A stretch of 64,000 bases of DNA from Saccharopolyspora indica (GCF_027853965.1 NZ_JAQGLB010000001.1:310001-374000), one strand, 5' to 3'; positions 1 through 7,844 are shown, counted from the stretch's first letter. Numbers and translations are program-made. The notes: generated by a model from the letters alone, not told the origin.

Positions 1-352
1 CGATCGCGCCGTGCGCGCCGTCGAAGGCGACGTCGCCGAGCCGCCCCGCGGTGTGCAGTTCGGCGGCGGCGGCCTTCGCCTCGACCTGCGATCCGGCGGG
101 CAGCTGGACCGTCACCTCGACGGCCCCGGAAGGGCCGAGGACCTGGTTCCGCACCGGGGTCTCGATCCGCAGCACGCCGTCGCCGTACTCGACCGCGGTC
201 TGCTCCGCCGCCTTCACGTCGCGGCTCCTCGCGGTGTTCGCGGGCAGGACCTCGACCGCGGTGTCGGCCCGGTCCGCGGCGATGAGCCGGACGCGTCCCG
301 CGGGGACGTCCAGGACGGCGGAGATCGGGGCGGGGGTGTCGAAGTTCTGCAT
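1..352 (-). CDS. DUF4097 family protein (C-terminus outside window)
   Basis: The first 117 codons of a minus-strand gene are visible; its 3' end lies beyond base 1. It starts with ATG at 352, preceded by GGAGAG. The protein opens MQNFDTPAPISAVLDVPAG and continues as short beta strands alternating with Gly/Asp turns (for example VRLIAADRADTAVEVLP, then VEYGDGVLRIETP). This is typical of DUF4097 putative-adhesin beta-solenoid proteins. No signal peptide is visible. In actinomycetes such genes usually sit in operons with a small regulator and an ABC transporter, but those neighbours would be off the window. The function of the family is not established. Confidence 0.75.
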   Translation of the reverse strand, partial: MQNFDTPAPISAVLDVPAGRVRLIAADRADTAVEVLPANTARSRDVKAAEQTAVEYGDGVLRIETPVRNQVLGPSGAVEVTVQLPAGSQVEAKAAAAELHTAGRLGDVAFDGAHGAI

Positions 353-439
353 CGTGCTCTCCGTTCGGGCGGTCCCGCTGGCGGGGCGCTGGTGGTGGGT
401 GCGATCGGTTGCCCGGTCGCTGGAACCACGTTCGCCTGC

Positions 440-490
440 CGTGCTGACACCGGACGGCCACCGCGCTGACACGGCCGCTGACATGCCGCT
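440..490 (-). repeat. Three TGTCAGC repeats upstream of the DUF4097 gene
   Basis: GCTGACA on the plus strand (TGTCAGC on the gene's strand) occurs at 444-450, 466-472 and 478-484, with start-to-start spacings of 22 and 12 bp, about 90-140 bp upstream of the DUF4097 start at 352. Tandem sites of this kind may be regulator binding sites or part of the promoter. No regulator gene is identified for them. Confidence 0.35.
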
Positions 491-523
491 GCCGCAGGCC
501 GGACCGCCCCGGAGACCGGTGCG

Positions 524-1525
524 TCAGCGAGTTCCCGCCGGTCGCGGCGCGCTGCGGAACTCCAGGGCGGTGCGTTCGCCCGAGACCTCGGTCGTGCCCT
601 GGAGCTCGAGGCCGGTTTCGGCTGCCAGCGCGGTCAGTTCGCCGACCGTGCGCTCCCGGCCGCCGAAGCACATCAGCATGAACAGGTTGATCGCGGTGCT
701 CGTGCTCGGTCCGAGCACCGGCTCGATCACCACCACGGTCGCGTCCGGAGCCGCGGCCCGGCGGCACCTGGAGAGGATCTCCCGGGCCCGCTCGTCGTCC
801 CAGTCGTGCAGGATGTCGGACAGGACGTAGGCGTCGGCACCCGCGGGCAGCGGGTCGAAGAAGCTGCCCGGGACGGCGTCGGCCCGGTCGCCGAGACCGG
901 CTGCGGCGAACCGGTCGGCCGCCGCGGCGGCGGTCGGCGCCAGATCCAGGACCTGGCCGCGGACGGCGGGGTGGGCGCGCAGGATCGCCGCGAGCAGGTT
1001 CCCGTCACCGCCGCCGACGTCGAGGACGCGGGCGAAGCGGCTCCAGTCGAAGCGTTCGGCGATCTGCGCGGCCTGGGTCTCGAACCGCCAGGACATCTGG
1101 GCGTCGAACGAGCGGCGCAAGTGCGGGTGGGCGTCGAGGTCGGCCCAGAAGTCGCGGCCGTACCGGTGCTGGTAGGCGGGTGCGCCGGTCGTGATCGTCC
1201 CGAGCAGTTCGGCGAAGGCGAGTTCGGCGCGCCCGCCGGCGCTGTTGATGTCGAGCAGCGGCTTGACGCCCTCCGGCGCGTCCTCGCTCATCTGCCCGCC
1301 GAGCTCGGTCGGCCGGTAGCGGTCCGCTTCGAGCTCGAAGACCCCGGCGGAGACCAGGTGGTCGAGCATCAACCGCAGCGCGGGTGCGGAAGTCCCGGTC
1401 CCGGCGGCGAGCTGCTCGGCGGTCGCGCCCGCCCCGCCCGCGCGTTCCACCAGTCCGAGCGTCGCGGCCACCCGGATGGCCATCGGCGTGGCCAGTTCTG
1501 CCATGGCGAGTATCGACGAGTTCAC
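524..1525 (-). CDS. SAM-dependent O-methyltransferase (plant/bacterial OMT family 2)
   Basis: A 333-residue class I SAM-dependent O-methyltransferase. The N-terminal ~95 residues form the winged-helix dimerisation domain of this family (LATPMAIRVAATLGL, then a helix-turn-helix-like LAAGTGTSAPALRLMLDHL). The SAM-binding glycine loop DVGGGDGN is at about 169-176. LSDILHDWDD at about 236-244 carries the His that acts as catalytic base in acetylserotonin/caffeic-acid OMT relatives. Such enzymes methylate phenolic or enolic hydroxyls in secondary metabolism. No biosynthetic partner is adjacent, so the substrate is unknown. The GTG at 1525 lacks a clear ribosome binding site; ATG at 1504 is an alternative start. 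Confidence 0.85.
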   Translation of the reverse strand: MNSSILAMAELATPMAIRVAATLGLVERAGGAGATAEQLAAGTGTSAPALRLMLDHLVSAGVFELEADRYRPTELGGQMSEDAPEGVKPLLDINSAGGRAELAFAELLGTITTGAPAYQHRYGRDFWADLDAHPHLRRSFDAQMSWRFETQAAQIAERFDWSRFARVLDVGGGDGNLLAAILRAHPAVRGQVLDLAPTAAAAADRFAAAGLGDRADAVPGSFFDPLPAGADAYVLSDILHDWDDERAREILSRCRRAAAPDATVVVIEPVLGPSTSTAINLFMLMCFGGRERTVGELTALAAETGLELQGTTEVSGERTALEFRSAPRPAGTR

Positions 1526-1647
1526 CGCGCGAGGCTAGCGGAACCGGCACCGCACGTCCGCTGGTTTTCGGCCGGTTGCGCGGGGCAACCTGATCGGTAC
1601 CGTCGGCGTCTTGTGGATGAATGGGGATCATCGGCGGAGAGGCAGTG

Positions 1648-2736
1648 ATGTCGAGAACGAGCGGAGCGGCGGTGGCCGTCGCCGTGGTCGCGGTCGTCGG
1701 AGTGGCCGGTACCGCGCTGGCGGAGGGCGGCTGGACCGGTGAGGAGTTCCCGGGCAGGCCCGACATGGCGTCCTACGTGAGCACCGTGTCCAGCGGGGGC
1801 GGGGCGACCTGGGCCTTCGGCACCTACGGTCCGCCGGGTTCGCCGGTTTCCACCACCGCGCAGGGCTTCCGGCGGGACGACGGCGGGCGGTGGAGCGAGG
1901 TTCCGATGCCGAACATCGGGCAGGTCGCGTCCTCCGCGGTGACCGGCCCGGACAACGCCTGGGTGGTCAGCCAGTTCAGCAAGTTCAGCAGGGGCGCGAC
2001 GCTGCACTGGGACGGGCAGGCGTGGACCGAGGTGCCGCTGGTGGTGCCGGACGCGCCGCGCATCTCGCCGCGCGACGTGGCGGCTGCCGGACCCGACGTG
2101 TGGGTCGTCGGCAGCGCCTACCGCGACGGTGAGGCCCCGCTCTCGCGGAGCTTCGCCCAGCGCTGGGCCGACGGCGGCTGGCAGGGCGTTGCGCTGCCGC
2201 CCGAGACCGATGAGCAGGTCTTCACCAGCATCGGCGGCGCGGCGGCGGACGACCTCTGGATGGCGGGCACGACCGCCGGGCGGCCGCAGCAGCTGGTGTC
2301 GATGCACTGGGACGGCGTGCGGTGGAGCCACGTTCCGGTGCCACCGCTGGACACGGGGCAGTCCGACTACCTCACCGTGCACGACGTCGCCGCCTTCCGG
2401 CCGGACGACGTCTGGCTGTCGGCGACCCGGACGCCCTACGACGATCCCGAGGCCAGCCAACCGGTCCTCGTGCACTGGGACGGCTCGGTGTGGACGCGGC
2501 AGGACCTTCCGGTGCCGGTCAGCGAGCTCGGCGAGCTCGTGCAGGCCGGGGGAGCGCTGTGGAACCTCTCCCCGGAGGCGCTGCTGCGCTACGACGGAAC
2601 CGGGTGGCAGCAGGTCGACGGGCCGCGGGAAGGCGCGCTCGGCAACGGCGCCGAACTCCCGGACGGGCGCCTGGTCGGCACCGGCAGCGGCGGCGACTCC
2701 TACCAGCCCCAGCCGTTCGCCGTCGTGCAGAACTGA
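1648..2736 (+). CDS. Secreted beta-propeller-like protein
   Basis: A secreted protein of about 362 residues. The start is placed at ATG 1648 because GGAGAGG lies just before it; an ATG at 1621 in frame has no such site. Residues 1-25 form a signal peptide (basic start, hydrophobic AVAVAVVAVVGVAG core, then ALA). The mature part repeats HWDGxxWxxVPxP-type blocks (HWDGQAWTEVPL, HWDGVRWSHVPVP, HWDGSVWTRQDLP, RYDGTGWQQVDGP) alternating with DVWVVG/DDLWMAG strands, a kelch/YVTN-like propeller pattern. No catalytic motif is visible. It probably binds a ligand or surface outside the cell. It stands alone and ends at a shared terminator. Confidence 0.7.
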   Translation: MSRTSGAAVAVAVVAVVGVAGTALAEGGWTGEEFPGRPDMASYVSTVSSGGGATWAFGTYGPPGSPVSTTAQGFRRDDGGRWSEVPMPNIGQVASSAVTGPDNAWVVSQFSKFSRGATLHWDGQAWTEVPLVVPDAPRISPRDVAAAGPDVWVVGSAYRDGEAPLSRSFAQRWADGGWQGVALPPETDEQVFTSIGGAAADDLWMAGTTAGRPQQLVSMHWDGVRWSHVPVPPLDTGQSDYLTVHDVAAFRPDDVWLSATRTPYDDPEASQPVLVHWDGSVWTRQDLPVPVSELGELVQAGGALWNLSPEALLRYDGTGWQQVDGPREGALGNGAELPDGRLVGTGSGGDSYQPQPFAVVQN

Positions 2737-2744
2737 ATCGCCTC

Positions 2745-2777
2745 GACGCCGAGGACCGCGGACCGGTCCTCGGCGTC
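2745..2777. terminator. Bidirectional terminator hairpin
   Basis: The inverted repeat GACGCCGAGGACC (2745-2757) / GGTCCTCGGCGTC (2765-2777) is a perfect 13-bp stem with a 7-nt loop. It lies exactly between two convergent genes ending at 2736 (plus) and 2781 (minus). Confidence 0.75.
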
Positions 2778-2780
2778 ACC

Positions 2781-3248
2781 TCACGACAACCAGAGCTCTT
2801 CGGCCCGCTTCTTCAGCGCGCGGGCGACGGAGTCGAACCCGGCTTTGATCCACGGGCCCATCGCCACCAGCATCGCCTCGGCGTGCTCGCGCCTGAACGC
2901 GTCGGTGGTGCGGTAGCTGCAGCGGTTCTCGCCGAGCGGCTCGATCCACTGGTCGCGGACCGCGAAGATGCCGGGGATCTCCTCACCGGTGTCGTAGCGC
3001 AGGTGGTGCGGCGGGGCGACGACGCGGATGTGCTCGCGGCTGACGAACGTGCCCGCCGTGCCGTCCGCGTTCGGCAGGGTGAGGTCGATCGGCGAGCCGA
3101 CCTCCAGCGAGGTCTCCACGTGCACCGTGTACGGATTCCACCGGTCGTAGCCGGGAAAGTCGACGAGCACGTCCCACACGAACCGGGCGGGCGCACCGAT
3201 CTCGACGGTGATCGACTCGATCGAGCGGGTCGGCGCCGGGCTGCTCAT
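2781..3248 (-). CDS. SRPBCC (START/Bet v 1-like) domain protein
   Basis: A 155-residue single-domain protein of the polyketide cyclase/SRPBCC superfamily. It opens with a strand (IESITVEIGAPARFVWDVLVDFPGYDRWNP), the usual helix-grip beginning including the FPGYDRWNPY motif, and ends in a long amphipathic helix (MLVAMGPWIKAGFDSVARALKKRAEELW). These proteins bind hydrophobic ligands in a deep cavity; some are cyclases or dehydratases. It is the last gene of the minus-strand operon that includes the sulfotransferases and SDR, so its ligand may be the compound they process. The ATG at 3248 overlaps the stop of the SDR remnant (3245-3247). Confidence 0.75.
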   Translation of the reverse strand: MSSPAPTRSIESITVEIGAPARFVWDVLVDFPGYDRWNPYTVHVETSLEVGSPIDLTLPNADGTAGTFVSREHIRVVAPPHHLRYDTGEEIPGIFAVRDQWIEPLGENRCSYRTTDAFRREHAEAMLVAMGPWIKAGFDSVARALKKRAEELWLS

Positions 3249-3370
3249 ACCGGCCTGTGCTCCCCTCCGGTGACGTGCGGAGATCGTGCCGAACCGGTCG
3301 ACCGCCCGGCCACGTCGTCGGGTTCGCGGACGTCGCAGGTGGCGCCGAGCGCTTCGCCCTCGAACATCAT
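3245..3370 (-). pseudogene. Remnant of a short-chain dehydrogenase gene (second copy)
   Basis: Forty-one codons starting MMFEGEALG remain immediately after sulfotransferase copy 1. They match three separated pieces of the intact SDR at 4685-5467: the start (MM-x-x-GE), the block GEALG-x-x-CDVREP, and, in another reading frame, the bases encoding VDRFGTI. Everything between and after these blocks is missing: the glycine-rich nucleotide loop, the Tyr-Lys catalytic pair and the whole C-terminus. The gene is therefore a decayed copy left by tandem duplication of a sulfotransferase-SDR pair. It still overlaps the sulfotransferase stop as the intact pair does, and its stop overlaps the SRPBCC start. 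Confidence 0.8.
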
Positions 3371-4587
3371 GCGGATCCTTCCTGGTAGAACGCGAAGTCC
3401 CGCGCCAGCTGCTCCGGGGAGAGCCCGAAGTCCTCGGCGGTGTAGGAGTGGACCGCGTGCCGTTCCCGGCGGTCGCGCTCCACGTAGGACTCGAATGCGG
3501 TGACGTCGGTGTCGTCGGCGGGCAGGCCCAGGGCCTCCAGCACTCGGCGTGCGCCGGTGACCGGTTCGGTCAGCATGGTGTCGAACCGGACGTCGACGAA
3601 TCGCTCCGGGCGCTTCGCGCGCACTGCGCCGAACGCGCGCAGGCTGGTGGCGAACCGCTCGCTCCAGTACCGGCCGATCGCGGCCGGGTCGACCGCGTCG
3701 CTGTAGCGCGTGGACATCGCGTGCGCCATCGAGGCGTAGGAGGGCACCGCGCGCAGCGGCGAGCGGTGCGTCATGACGATCCGGCAGCCGGGGAAGGTGT
3801 CCAGCACGGTGTCCAGCGCGGCGAGGTGGTGCGGCGATTTCAGGATCCACGGCCTTCCCGCCCGTGCCGGATCCTGCCATTGCAGCACTTGCAACCACTG
3901 GCGCAGCTCGGCGTAGGCGTTGCGCTGGTCTGCGGCGCTCAACCAGTCGCCGTAGCCGGGCGCCCAGTAGATCGAGTCGAAGCTCATCGAGGCGAAGGAC
4001 CGGTCGACCAGGATCACTTCCTCCTCCGGGGCGTCCCACTGGAGGGTGTGGATGTTCCCGAAGTCCGGTGCGAACTCCAGGAACGCCTCGATGCGTTGTC
4101 GTGCGAGGCGCTTGCGCTCGGGCCCGCCCGGCTCTTCGCCGGGCAGCGGGAGCGGGTAGGAGGCTTCCCAGAAGCGCATGGCGGTCAGCTTCGGCGACGA
4201 CGCCAGCAGCCGGTGCAGCAGCGTGGAGCCGGTGCGCGGCAGGCCGCAGATCACCCCGGCCACCACCGGCTGAACGTCGAGGACCTCCGGGTGTTCGCGT
4301 TGCAGGGCCCGCAGCCGCAGCCGGTCCACCAGCAGCGCGGTGAGCTTGCGCCGGGTCATCTCAAGACCGGTCCCGGACAGCCGCGCCTCGCCGTTCAACG
4401 CGGCGACCAGCACCCGGAGCGGTTCGAGGAACCAGTCGTCGCCGAACTCGGACAGCCCCACCTCGTCCCGTGCGGAGGCCAGCAGCTCCTCGACGCGCAG
4501 CGCAGTTCCGCCTCCCCGCGATTCACAGTGGTGGTTGCGTTTTGGGGTTGACCTTGCGTTGTGCGGTTTCTTGTGGCCGGGTTGCAT
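3367..4587 (-). CDS. Sulfotransferase family protein, copy 1
   Basis: A sulfotransferase-fold protein very similar along its length to the copy at 5464-6609. It carries the 5'-phosphosulfate loop GLPRTGSTLLHRLL and the 3'-phosphate-binding stretch MTHRSPLRAVPSY, so it probably transfers sulfate from PAPS to a small hydroxylated substrate. Compared with copy 2, the normal start (MTAPLHVDD) is lost: homology begins at TALRVEELL, directly after a ~111-bp repeat. The only upstream in-frame starts (GTG 4590, ATG 4587 with AGGGGA before it) lie inside that repeat, giving about 28 extra unrelated residues. The gene may have lost its native translation start; the rest shows no damage. Confidence 0.75.
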   Translation of the reverse strand: MQPGHKKPHNARSTPKRNHHCESRGGGTALRVEELLASARDEVGLSEFGDDWFLEPLRVLVAALNGEARLSGTGLEMTRRKLTALLVDRLRLRALQREHPEVLDVQPVVAGVICGLPRTGSTLLHRLLASSPKLTAMRFWEASYPLPLPGEEPGGPERKRLARQRIEAFLEFAPDFGNIHTLQWDAPEEEVILVDRSFASMSFDSIYWAPGYGDWLSAADQRNAYAELRQWLQVLQWQDPARAGRPWILKSPHHLAALDTVLDTFPGCRIVMTHRSPLRAVPSYASMAHAMSTRYSDAVDPAAIGRYWSERFATSLRAFGAVRAKRPERFVDVRFDTMLTEPVTGARRVLEALGLPADDTDVTAFESYVERDRRERHAVHSYTAEDFGLSPEQLARDFAFYQEGSA

Positions 4588-4616
4588 CACGGTCCCCTGA
4601 GGTGCGGTTGGGTAGG
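4506..4616 (-). repeat. ~111-bp repeat element, copy A
   Basis: This stretch matches 7687-7797 over its whole length, apart from scattered substitutions and a few 1-2 base indels. Shared cores include TGGTGGTTGCGTT, TTTCTTGTGG, and ACGGTCCCCTGAGGTGCGG. It sits at the 5' end of sulfotransferase copy 1 and supplies its only in-frame start codons. Orientation relative to the gene is the same as in copy B. Confidence 0.8.
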
Positions 4617-4684
4617 GGGTTGGCGCTGCGCTGCGCTGGGTTGGGCTGCGTTGGGTTGGGCTGGGCTGCGCTGGGTTGGGCTGG
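4617..4684. repeat. Low-complexity GGGTTGGGCTGCGCT tract
   Basis: About 65 bases made of irregular iterations of GGGTTGGGCT and GCGCT units fill the gap between the SDR stop (4685) and the repeat element upstream of sulfotransferase copy 1. It looks like a slippage-prone simple repeat at the duplication junction; no function is visible. Confidence 0.7.
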
Positions 4685-5467
4685 TCATGTCGGCATGTAC
4701 TCGCCGCCGTTGACGTCGAGCGTGGCTCCCGTGATCTCGGAGGCGTGGCGGGACAGCAGGAACAGCACCGGGCCCGTGCAGTCCTCGTCGGCCGGGATGC
4801 GGCCGAGCGGGTTGCGCGCGGCGATCTCGTCGTAGACCTCCTGCTCGGAGATTCCCCGTTGCTCGGCGGCCATCTTCAGGTGGAGGCGCACGCCGGGGCC
4901 GTCCAGCCAGCCCATGACCGCTTGGTTGACCCGGATGCCGTGCTCGCCGAGCTCCAGGGCGAGCGAGCGGGTCGCCGCCGTCATCGCCGCTTTGGCCACC
5001 GCGTAGCCGCCGTCGCCGCGCGTCGGCTTGCGGGTGGCCATGGTGCCGATGTTGACCACCGATCCGCGGCCCGCCGCCGTCATCTGCGGGACCACGGCCC
5101 GGGTCATGTTCAGGGCGCCGAACAGGATGATGTCCATGGTGCGGCGGACGGCCTTCTCCGGGGTGTCGAGCAGGTCGGTGAAGCCGGGGTGGCCGTAGGC
5201 CGAGTTGACCAGCCCGGTGATCGTGCCGAACCGGTCGACGGCGGCCGCCACCAGCGCGTCCACCTCCTCGGGTTCGCGGACGTCGCAGGAGACGCCGAGC
5301 GCTTCGCCGCCGAGGTCGGTGATCTTCTGCACCTCCCGGTCGACCACGTCCGTCGACCTGGCCGCCAGCACGACCTTCGCGCCTTCGGCCGCGGCGCCCG
5401 CCGCCAGCCGGGCGCCCAGCCCCGGGCCGACGCCGGAGATGACCACCACTTCGCCGTCCAGCATCAT
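4685..5467 (-). CDS. Short-chain dehydrogenase/reductase (SDR)
   Basis: A 260-residue Rossmann-fold oxidoreductase. The cofactor loop reads SGVGPGLG (about 10-17), a DVREP block follows the acidic position after beta-3, and the catalytic pair is in GYAVAK. Directly upstream of that Tyr (GTMATRKPTRGDGGY) there is no serine; a threonine takes the usual place. The C-terminus has the SDR ending ITGATLDVNGGEYM. It is translationally coupled to the upstream sulfotransferase (start 5467 overlaps that stop). It probably oxidises an alcohol or reduces a ketone of the same pathway, with NAD(P) as cofactor. A decayed second copy lies at 3245-3370. Confidence 0.85.
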   Translation of the reverse strand: MMLDGEVVVISGVGPGLGARLAAGAAAEGAKVVLAARSTDVVDREVQKITDLGGEALGVSCDVREPEEVDALVAAAVDRFGTITGLVNSAYGHPGFTDLLDTPEKAVRRTMDIILFGALNMTRAVVPQMTAAGRGSVVNIGTMATRKPTRGDGGYAVAKAAMTAATRSLALELGEHGIRVNQAVMGWLDGPGVRLHLKMAAEQRGISEQEVYDEIAARNPLGRIPADEDCTGPVLFLLSRHASEITGATLDVNGGEYMPT

Positions 5468-6609
5468 GCGGATCCTTCCTGGTAGAACGCGAAATCGCGG
5501 GTCAGCTGCTCGGGCGAGAGCCCGAAGTCCTCGGCGGTGTAGGAGTGGACCGCGTGCCGCTCCCGGCGGTCGCGCTCCACATAGGACTCGAACGCGGCGG
5601 TGTCGGTGTCGTCGGCGGGCAGGCCCAGCTCGTCCAGCACTCGGCGTGCGCCGGTGACCGGCTCGGTCAGCATCGTGTCGAACCGGACGTCGACGAATCG
5701 CTCCGGGCGCTTCGCGCGCACCGCGCCGAACTCCCGCAGGCTGGTGGCGAACCGCTCGCTCCAGTACCGGCCGATCGCAACGGGATCGGCCGCGTCGCTG
5801 TACTGCGCGGACATCGTGCGCACCATCGAGGCGTAGGAGGGCACCGCGCGCAGCGGCGAGCGGTGCGTCATGACGATCCGGCAGCCGGGGAAGGTGTCCA
5901 GCACGGTGTCCACAGCGGTCAGGTGGTGCGGCGACTTCAGGATCCACCGCTTGCCCGCCCGCCCCGGGTCCTGCCACTGCAGCACCTGAAGCCACTGGCG
6001 CAGCTCGGCGTAGGCGTCGCGCTGGTCGGCGGCGCGCAGCCAGTCGCCGTAGCCGGGCACCCAGTAGAACGAGTCGAAGCTCATCGAGGTGAACGACCGG
6101 TCGACCAGGATCACCTCCTCCTCCGGGCCGTCCCACTGCACGGTGTGGATGTCGCCGAAGTCCGGTGACAGGTCGAGGAAGGCCTGCATCCGCTGCTGCG
6201 CGCGGCGCTTGCGCTCGGGCGCGTCCGGGCCTTCGCCGGGGAACGGGACCGGGTAGGAGGTCTCCCAGGACAGCGTGGCGGTCAGCTTCGGCGACGTGGC
6301 CAGCAGCCGGTGCAGCAGTGTCGAACCGGTGCGCGGCAGGCCGCAGATCACCCCGGCCACCACCGGTTCGACGTCGAGGATCTCCGGGTGCTCGCGTTGC
6401 AGGGCGCGCAGCCGCAGCCGGTCCACCAGCAGCGCGGTGAGCCTGCGGCGGGTCAGCTCCGCACCGAGCCCGGACAGCCGCGCTTCGTCGTTGAGCGCGC
6501 CCACCAGCACTGCGAGCGGTTCGAGGAACCAGTCGTCGCCGAACTCGGAGTGCCCCGCCTTGCTCTGCGCGGCGGCCAGCAGGTCGTCGACGTGCAGCGG
6601 TGCGGTCAT
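5464..6609 (-). CDS. Sulfotransferase family protein, copy 2
   Basis: A 381-residue protein with the sulfotransferase PAPS-binding loop GLPRTGSTLLHRLL (about 90-103) and the second nucleotide site MTHRSPLRAVPSY. Start ATG 6609 overlaps the DUF1214 stop (ATGA), showing operon coupling. It is the intact, ancestral-looking member of a duplicated pair. Known enzymes of this fold sulfate carbohydrates, steroids or lipids using PAPS. Here the DUF1214 and SDR neighbours and a KstR-like operator suggest a lipid- or steroid-like substrate, which is inference only. Some bacterial proteins in this family have unproven activity. Confidence 0.8.
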   Translation of the reverse strand: MTAPLHVDDLLAAAQSKAGHSEFGDDWFLEPLAVLVGALNDEARLSGLGAELTRRRLTALLVDRLRLRALQREHPEILDVEPVVAGVICGLPRTGSTLLHRLLATSPKLTATLSWETSYPVPFPGEGPDAPERKRRAQQRMQAFLDLSPDFGDIHTVQWDGPEEEVILVDRSFTSMSFDSFYWVPGYGDWLRAADQRDAYAELRQWLQVLQWQDPGRAGKRWILKSPHHLTAVDTVLDTFPGCRIVMTHRSPLRAVPSYASMVRTMSAQYSDAADPVAIGRYWSERFATSLREFGAVRAKRPERFVDVRFDTMLTEPVTGARRVLDELGLPADDTDTAAFESYVERDRRERHAVHSYTAEDFGLSPEQLTRDFAFYQEGSA

Positions 6610-7817
6610 CGGTCCGCCCCGGTGCTCGGCGGGATGCCTCCGGCGGCCAGCGAGTCCAGGTCCACCACCCGGCATCGCGGGACCGGGTGCTCATCGGCCC
6701 CGAGCCAGCGCAGCAGAGCGGTTCCGCTGCGGTGCTCGCAGGTGTCGATCCAGTTGCCGACGCCAGGATCGCGGGCCGCGACGACGATCGTCAGCTGCCC
6801 GTCGCGCACGGTCGCGGTGTGCTTGTTGACCGAGATCCGGCGGCGGTGGTCCAGCGACTCCATCCACCAGTTGTTCAGCTGGAAGTTCCAGTAGGGGCAG
6901 TCCGGCACCGCCACCTCGATCACCCAGGCCTCGTCCGGCCGCAGCGCCCAGTAGCCGTGCAGGTAGTGGATCTCCGGGTCGCCGCCGGCCCGCTGGAACA
7001 TGTCCTGGCCGAAGTCCGGCAGCTCGTTGGGCCGGGTCATGAACAGCTCGGTCCAGCCGGCGAAGGTCGCCGCGGTGCCGTGCGCCGCCAGCGCCGCCCG
7101 GCGCAGCGCACCGGCCATGAACTCCGGTGTCAGCGGCGGTGGCCCGGCAGGCGCGCCGATCCGCTCGACGTGCCACTGGCCGGGTGTTTCGGTGGTGCGG
7201 TCCAGGTAGGTCTGGCGCACCACCAGGCCGGTGGAGTCGGGCGCGAGCGGGAGCCAGTTGCGGCCCTGCTCGGTCGCGCTGGCGATGATCTCGACGGTGC
7301 CGTCCGGTTCGACGACCAGGTCGGCGTCGGTCAGCTCGCCGGTGGAGGCCATGGTGCCGTCCTTGGCGTACCGGTTGGCCTTGGACCCGATGCTGAAGTA
7401 CGCGATGCTGCCGCGCCGCCCGGTGATCCGGTAGCTGCGGTCACCGCGGATGCTGGCCGACAGGTACACGTTGTCCGGGTTGTCCGCGCCGATCTTGACC
7501 AGGTCCAGCTCGTGCAGCCGGGGGAAGTCCGGGTCGGCGTTGTCGACGCAGGTGTAGAGCATCTCGCGGGTGAGGCGGGCCAGGTAGCGCAAGCCCTCCG
7601 CGCGGTCCAGCGGGGTGTCCGGGGCGCTGTCGCGCAGCACCACCTGCCCGGCCTCCTCCAACGCCCGGCAGAACTCCGACCACTGTCCCGCCTCTCCGCG
7701 ATGTTCAGTGGTGGTTGCGTTCTCGGGTTCATCTCGCGTTGTGGGGGTTTCTTGTGGCTGGGTTGCGTCACGGTCCCCTGAGGTGCGGTTGGGCGGGGCT
7801 GATGGCGAATTGTTCAA
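6606..7817 (-). CDS. DUF1214 domain protein with a repeat-derived N-terminal insert
   Basis: A 403-residue protein. The DUF1214 domain is in the C-terminal half (YWALRPDEAWVIEVAVPDCPYWNFQLNNWWMESLDHRRR, with a conserved RDPGVGNWIDTCEH segment). The start is TTG 7817, well supported by GGAGG seven bases upstream. Residues 1-10 are followed by about 35 residues encoded by the ~111-bp repeat (RTSGDRDATQ...EHRGEAGQ); family-like sequence resumes at WSEFCRALEEAGQ. The repeat has thus inserted in frame without breaking the gene. DUF1214 proteins are often found in lipid- or sterol-catabolic operons, but their activity is unknown. First gene of the operon with the sulfotransferases and SDR. Confidence 0.75.
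   Translation of the reverse strand: MNNSPSAPPNRTSGDRDATQPQETPTTRDEPENATTTEHRGEAGQWSEFCRALEEAGQVVLRDSAPDTPLDRAEGLRYLARLTREMLYTCVDNADPDFPRLHELDLVKIGADNPDNVYLSASIRGDRSYRITGRRGSIAYFSIGSKANRYAKDGTMASTGELTDADLVVEPDGTVEIIASATEQGRNWLPLAPDSTGLVVRQTYLDRTTETPGQWHVERIGAPAGPPPLTPEFMAGALRRAALAAHGTAATFAGWTELFMTRPNELPDFGQDMFQRAGGDPEIHYLHGYWALRPDEAWVIEVAVPDCPYWNFQLNNWWMESLDHRRRISVNKHTATVRDGQLTIVVAARDPGVGNWIDTCEHRSGTALLRWLGADEHPVPRCRVVDLDSLAAGGIPPSTGADR
7687..7797 (-). repeat. ~111-bp repeat element, copy B, with imperfect terminal inverted repeats
   Basis: Second copy of the element at 4506-4616. Its ends are CCCGCC-TCT-CCGC (from 7687) and, on the other strand, CCCGCC-CAA-CCGC (ending 7797), a 13-bp imperfect inverted repeat. 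It encodes no protein of its own and is read through in frame by the DUF1214 gene. The same bases are read in another frame by sulfotransferase copy 1. Size and ends resemble a miniature inverted-repeat element; no clear target duplication was seen. Confidence 0.7.
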
Positions 7818-7830
7818 CGACGCCTCCAGG

Positions 7831-7844
7831 TAGAACGCGTTCTA
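7831..7844. promoter_or_regulatory. Perfect 14-bp palindrome, KstR-like operator
   Basis: TAGAACGCGTTCTA is a perfect palindrome fitting the TnnAACnnGTTnnA pattern recognised by KstR-type TetR repressors of lipid/sterol catabolism. It lies immediately upstream of the GGAGG of the DUF1214 gene, where a bound repressor would block transcription of the whole operon. Confidence 0.6.

Noticed and set aside
4506-7797. Classical insertion sequence explaining the repeats
   Set aside because: No transposase frame, only ~111 bp, and no clear target-site duplication; kept as a short repeat only.
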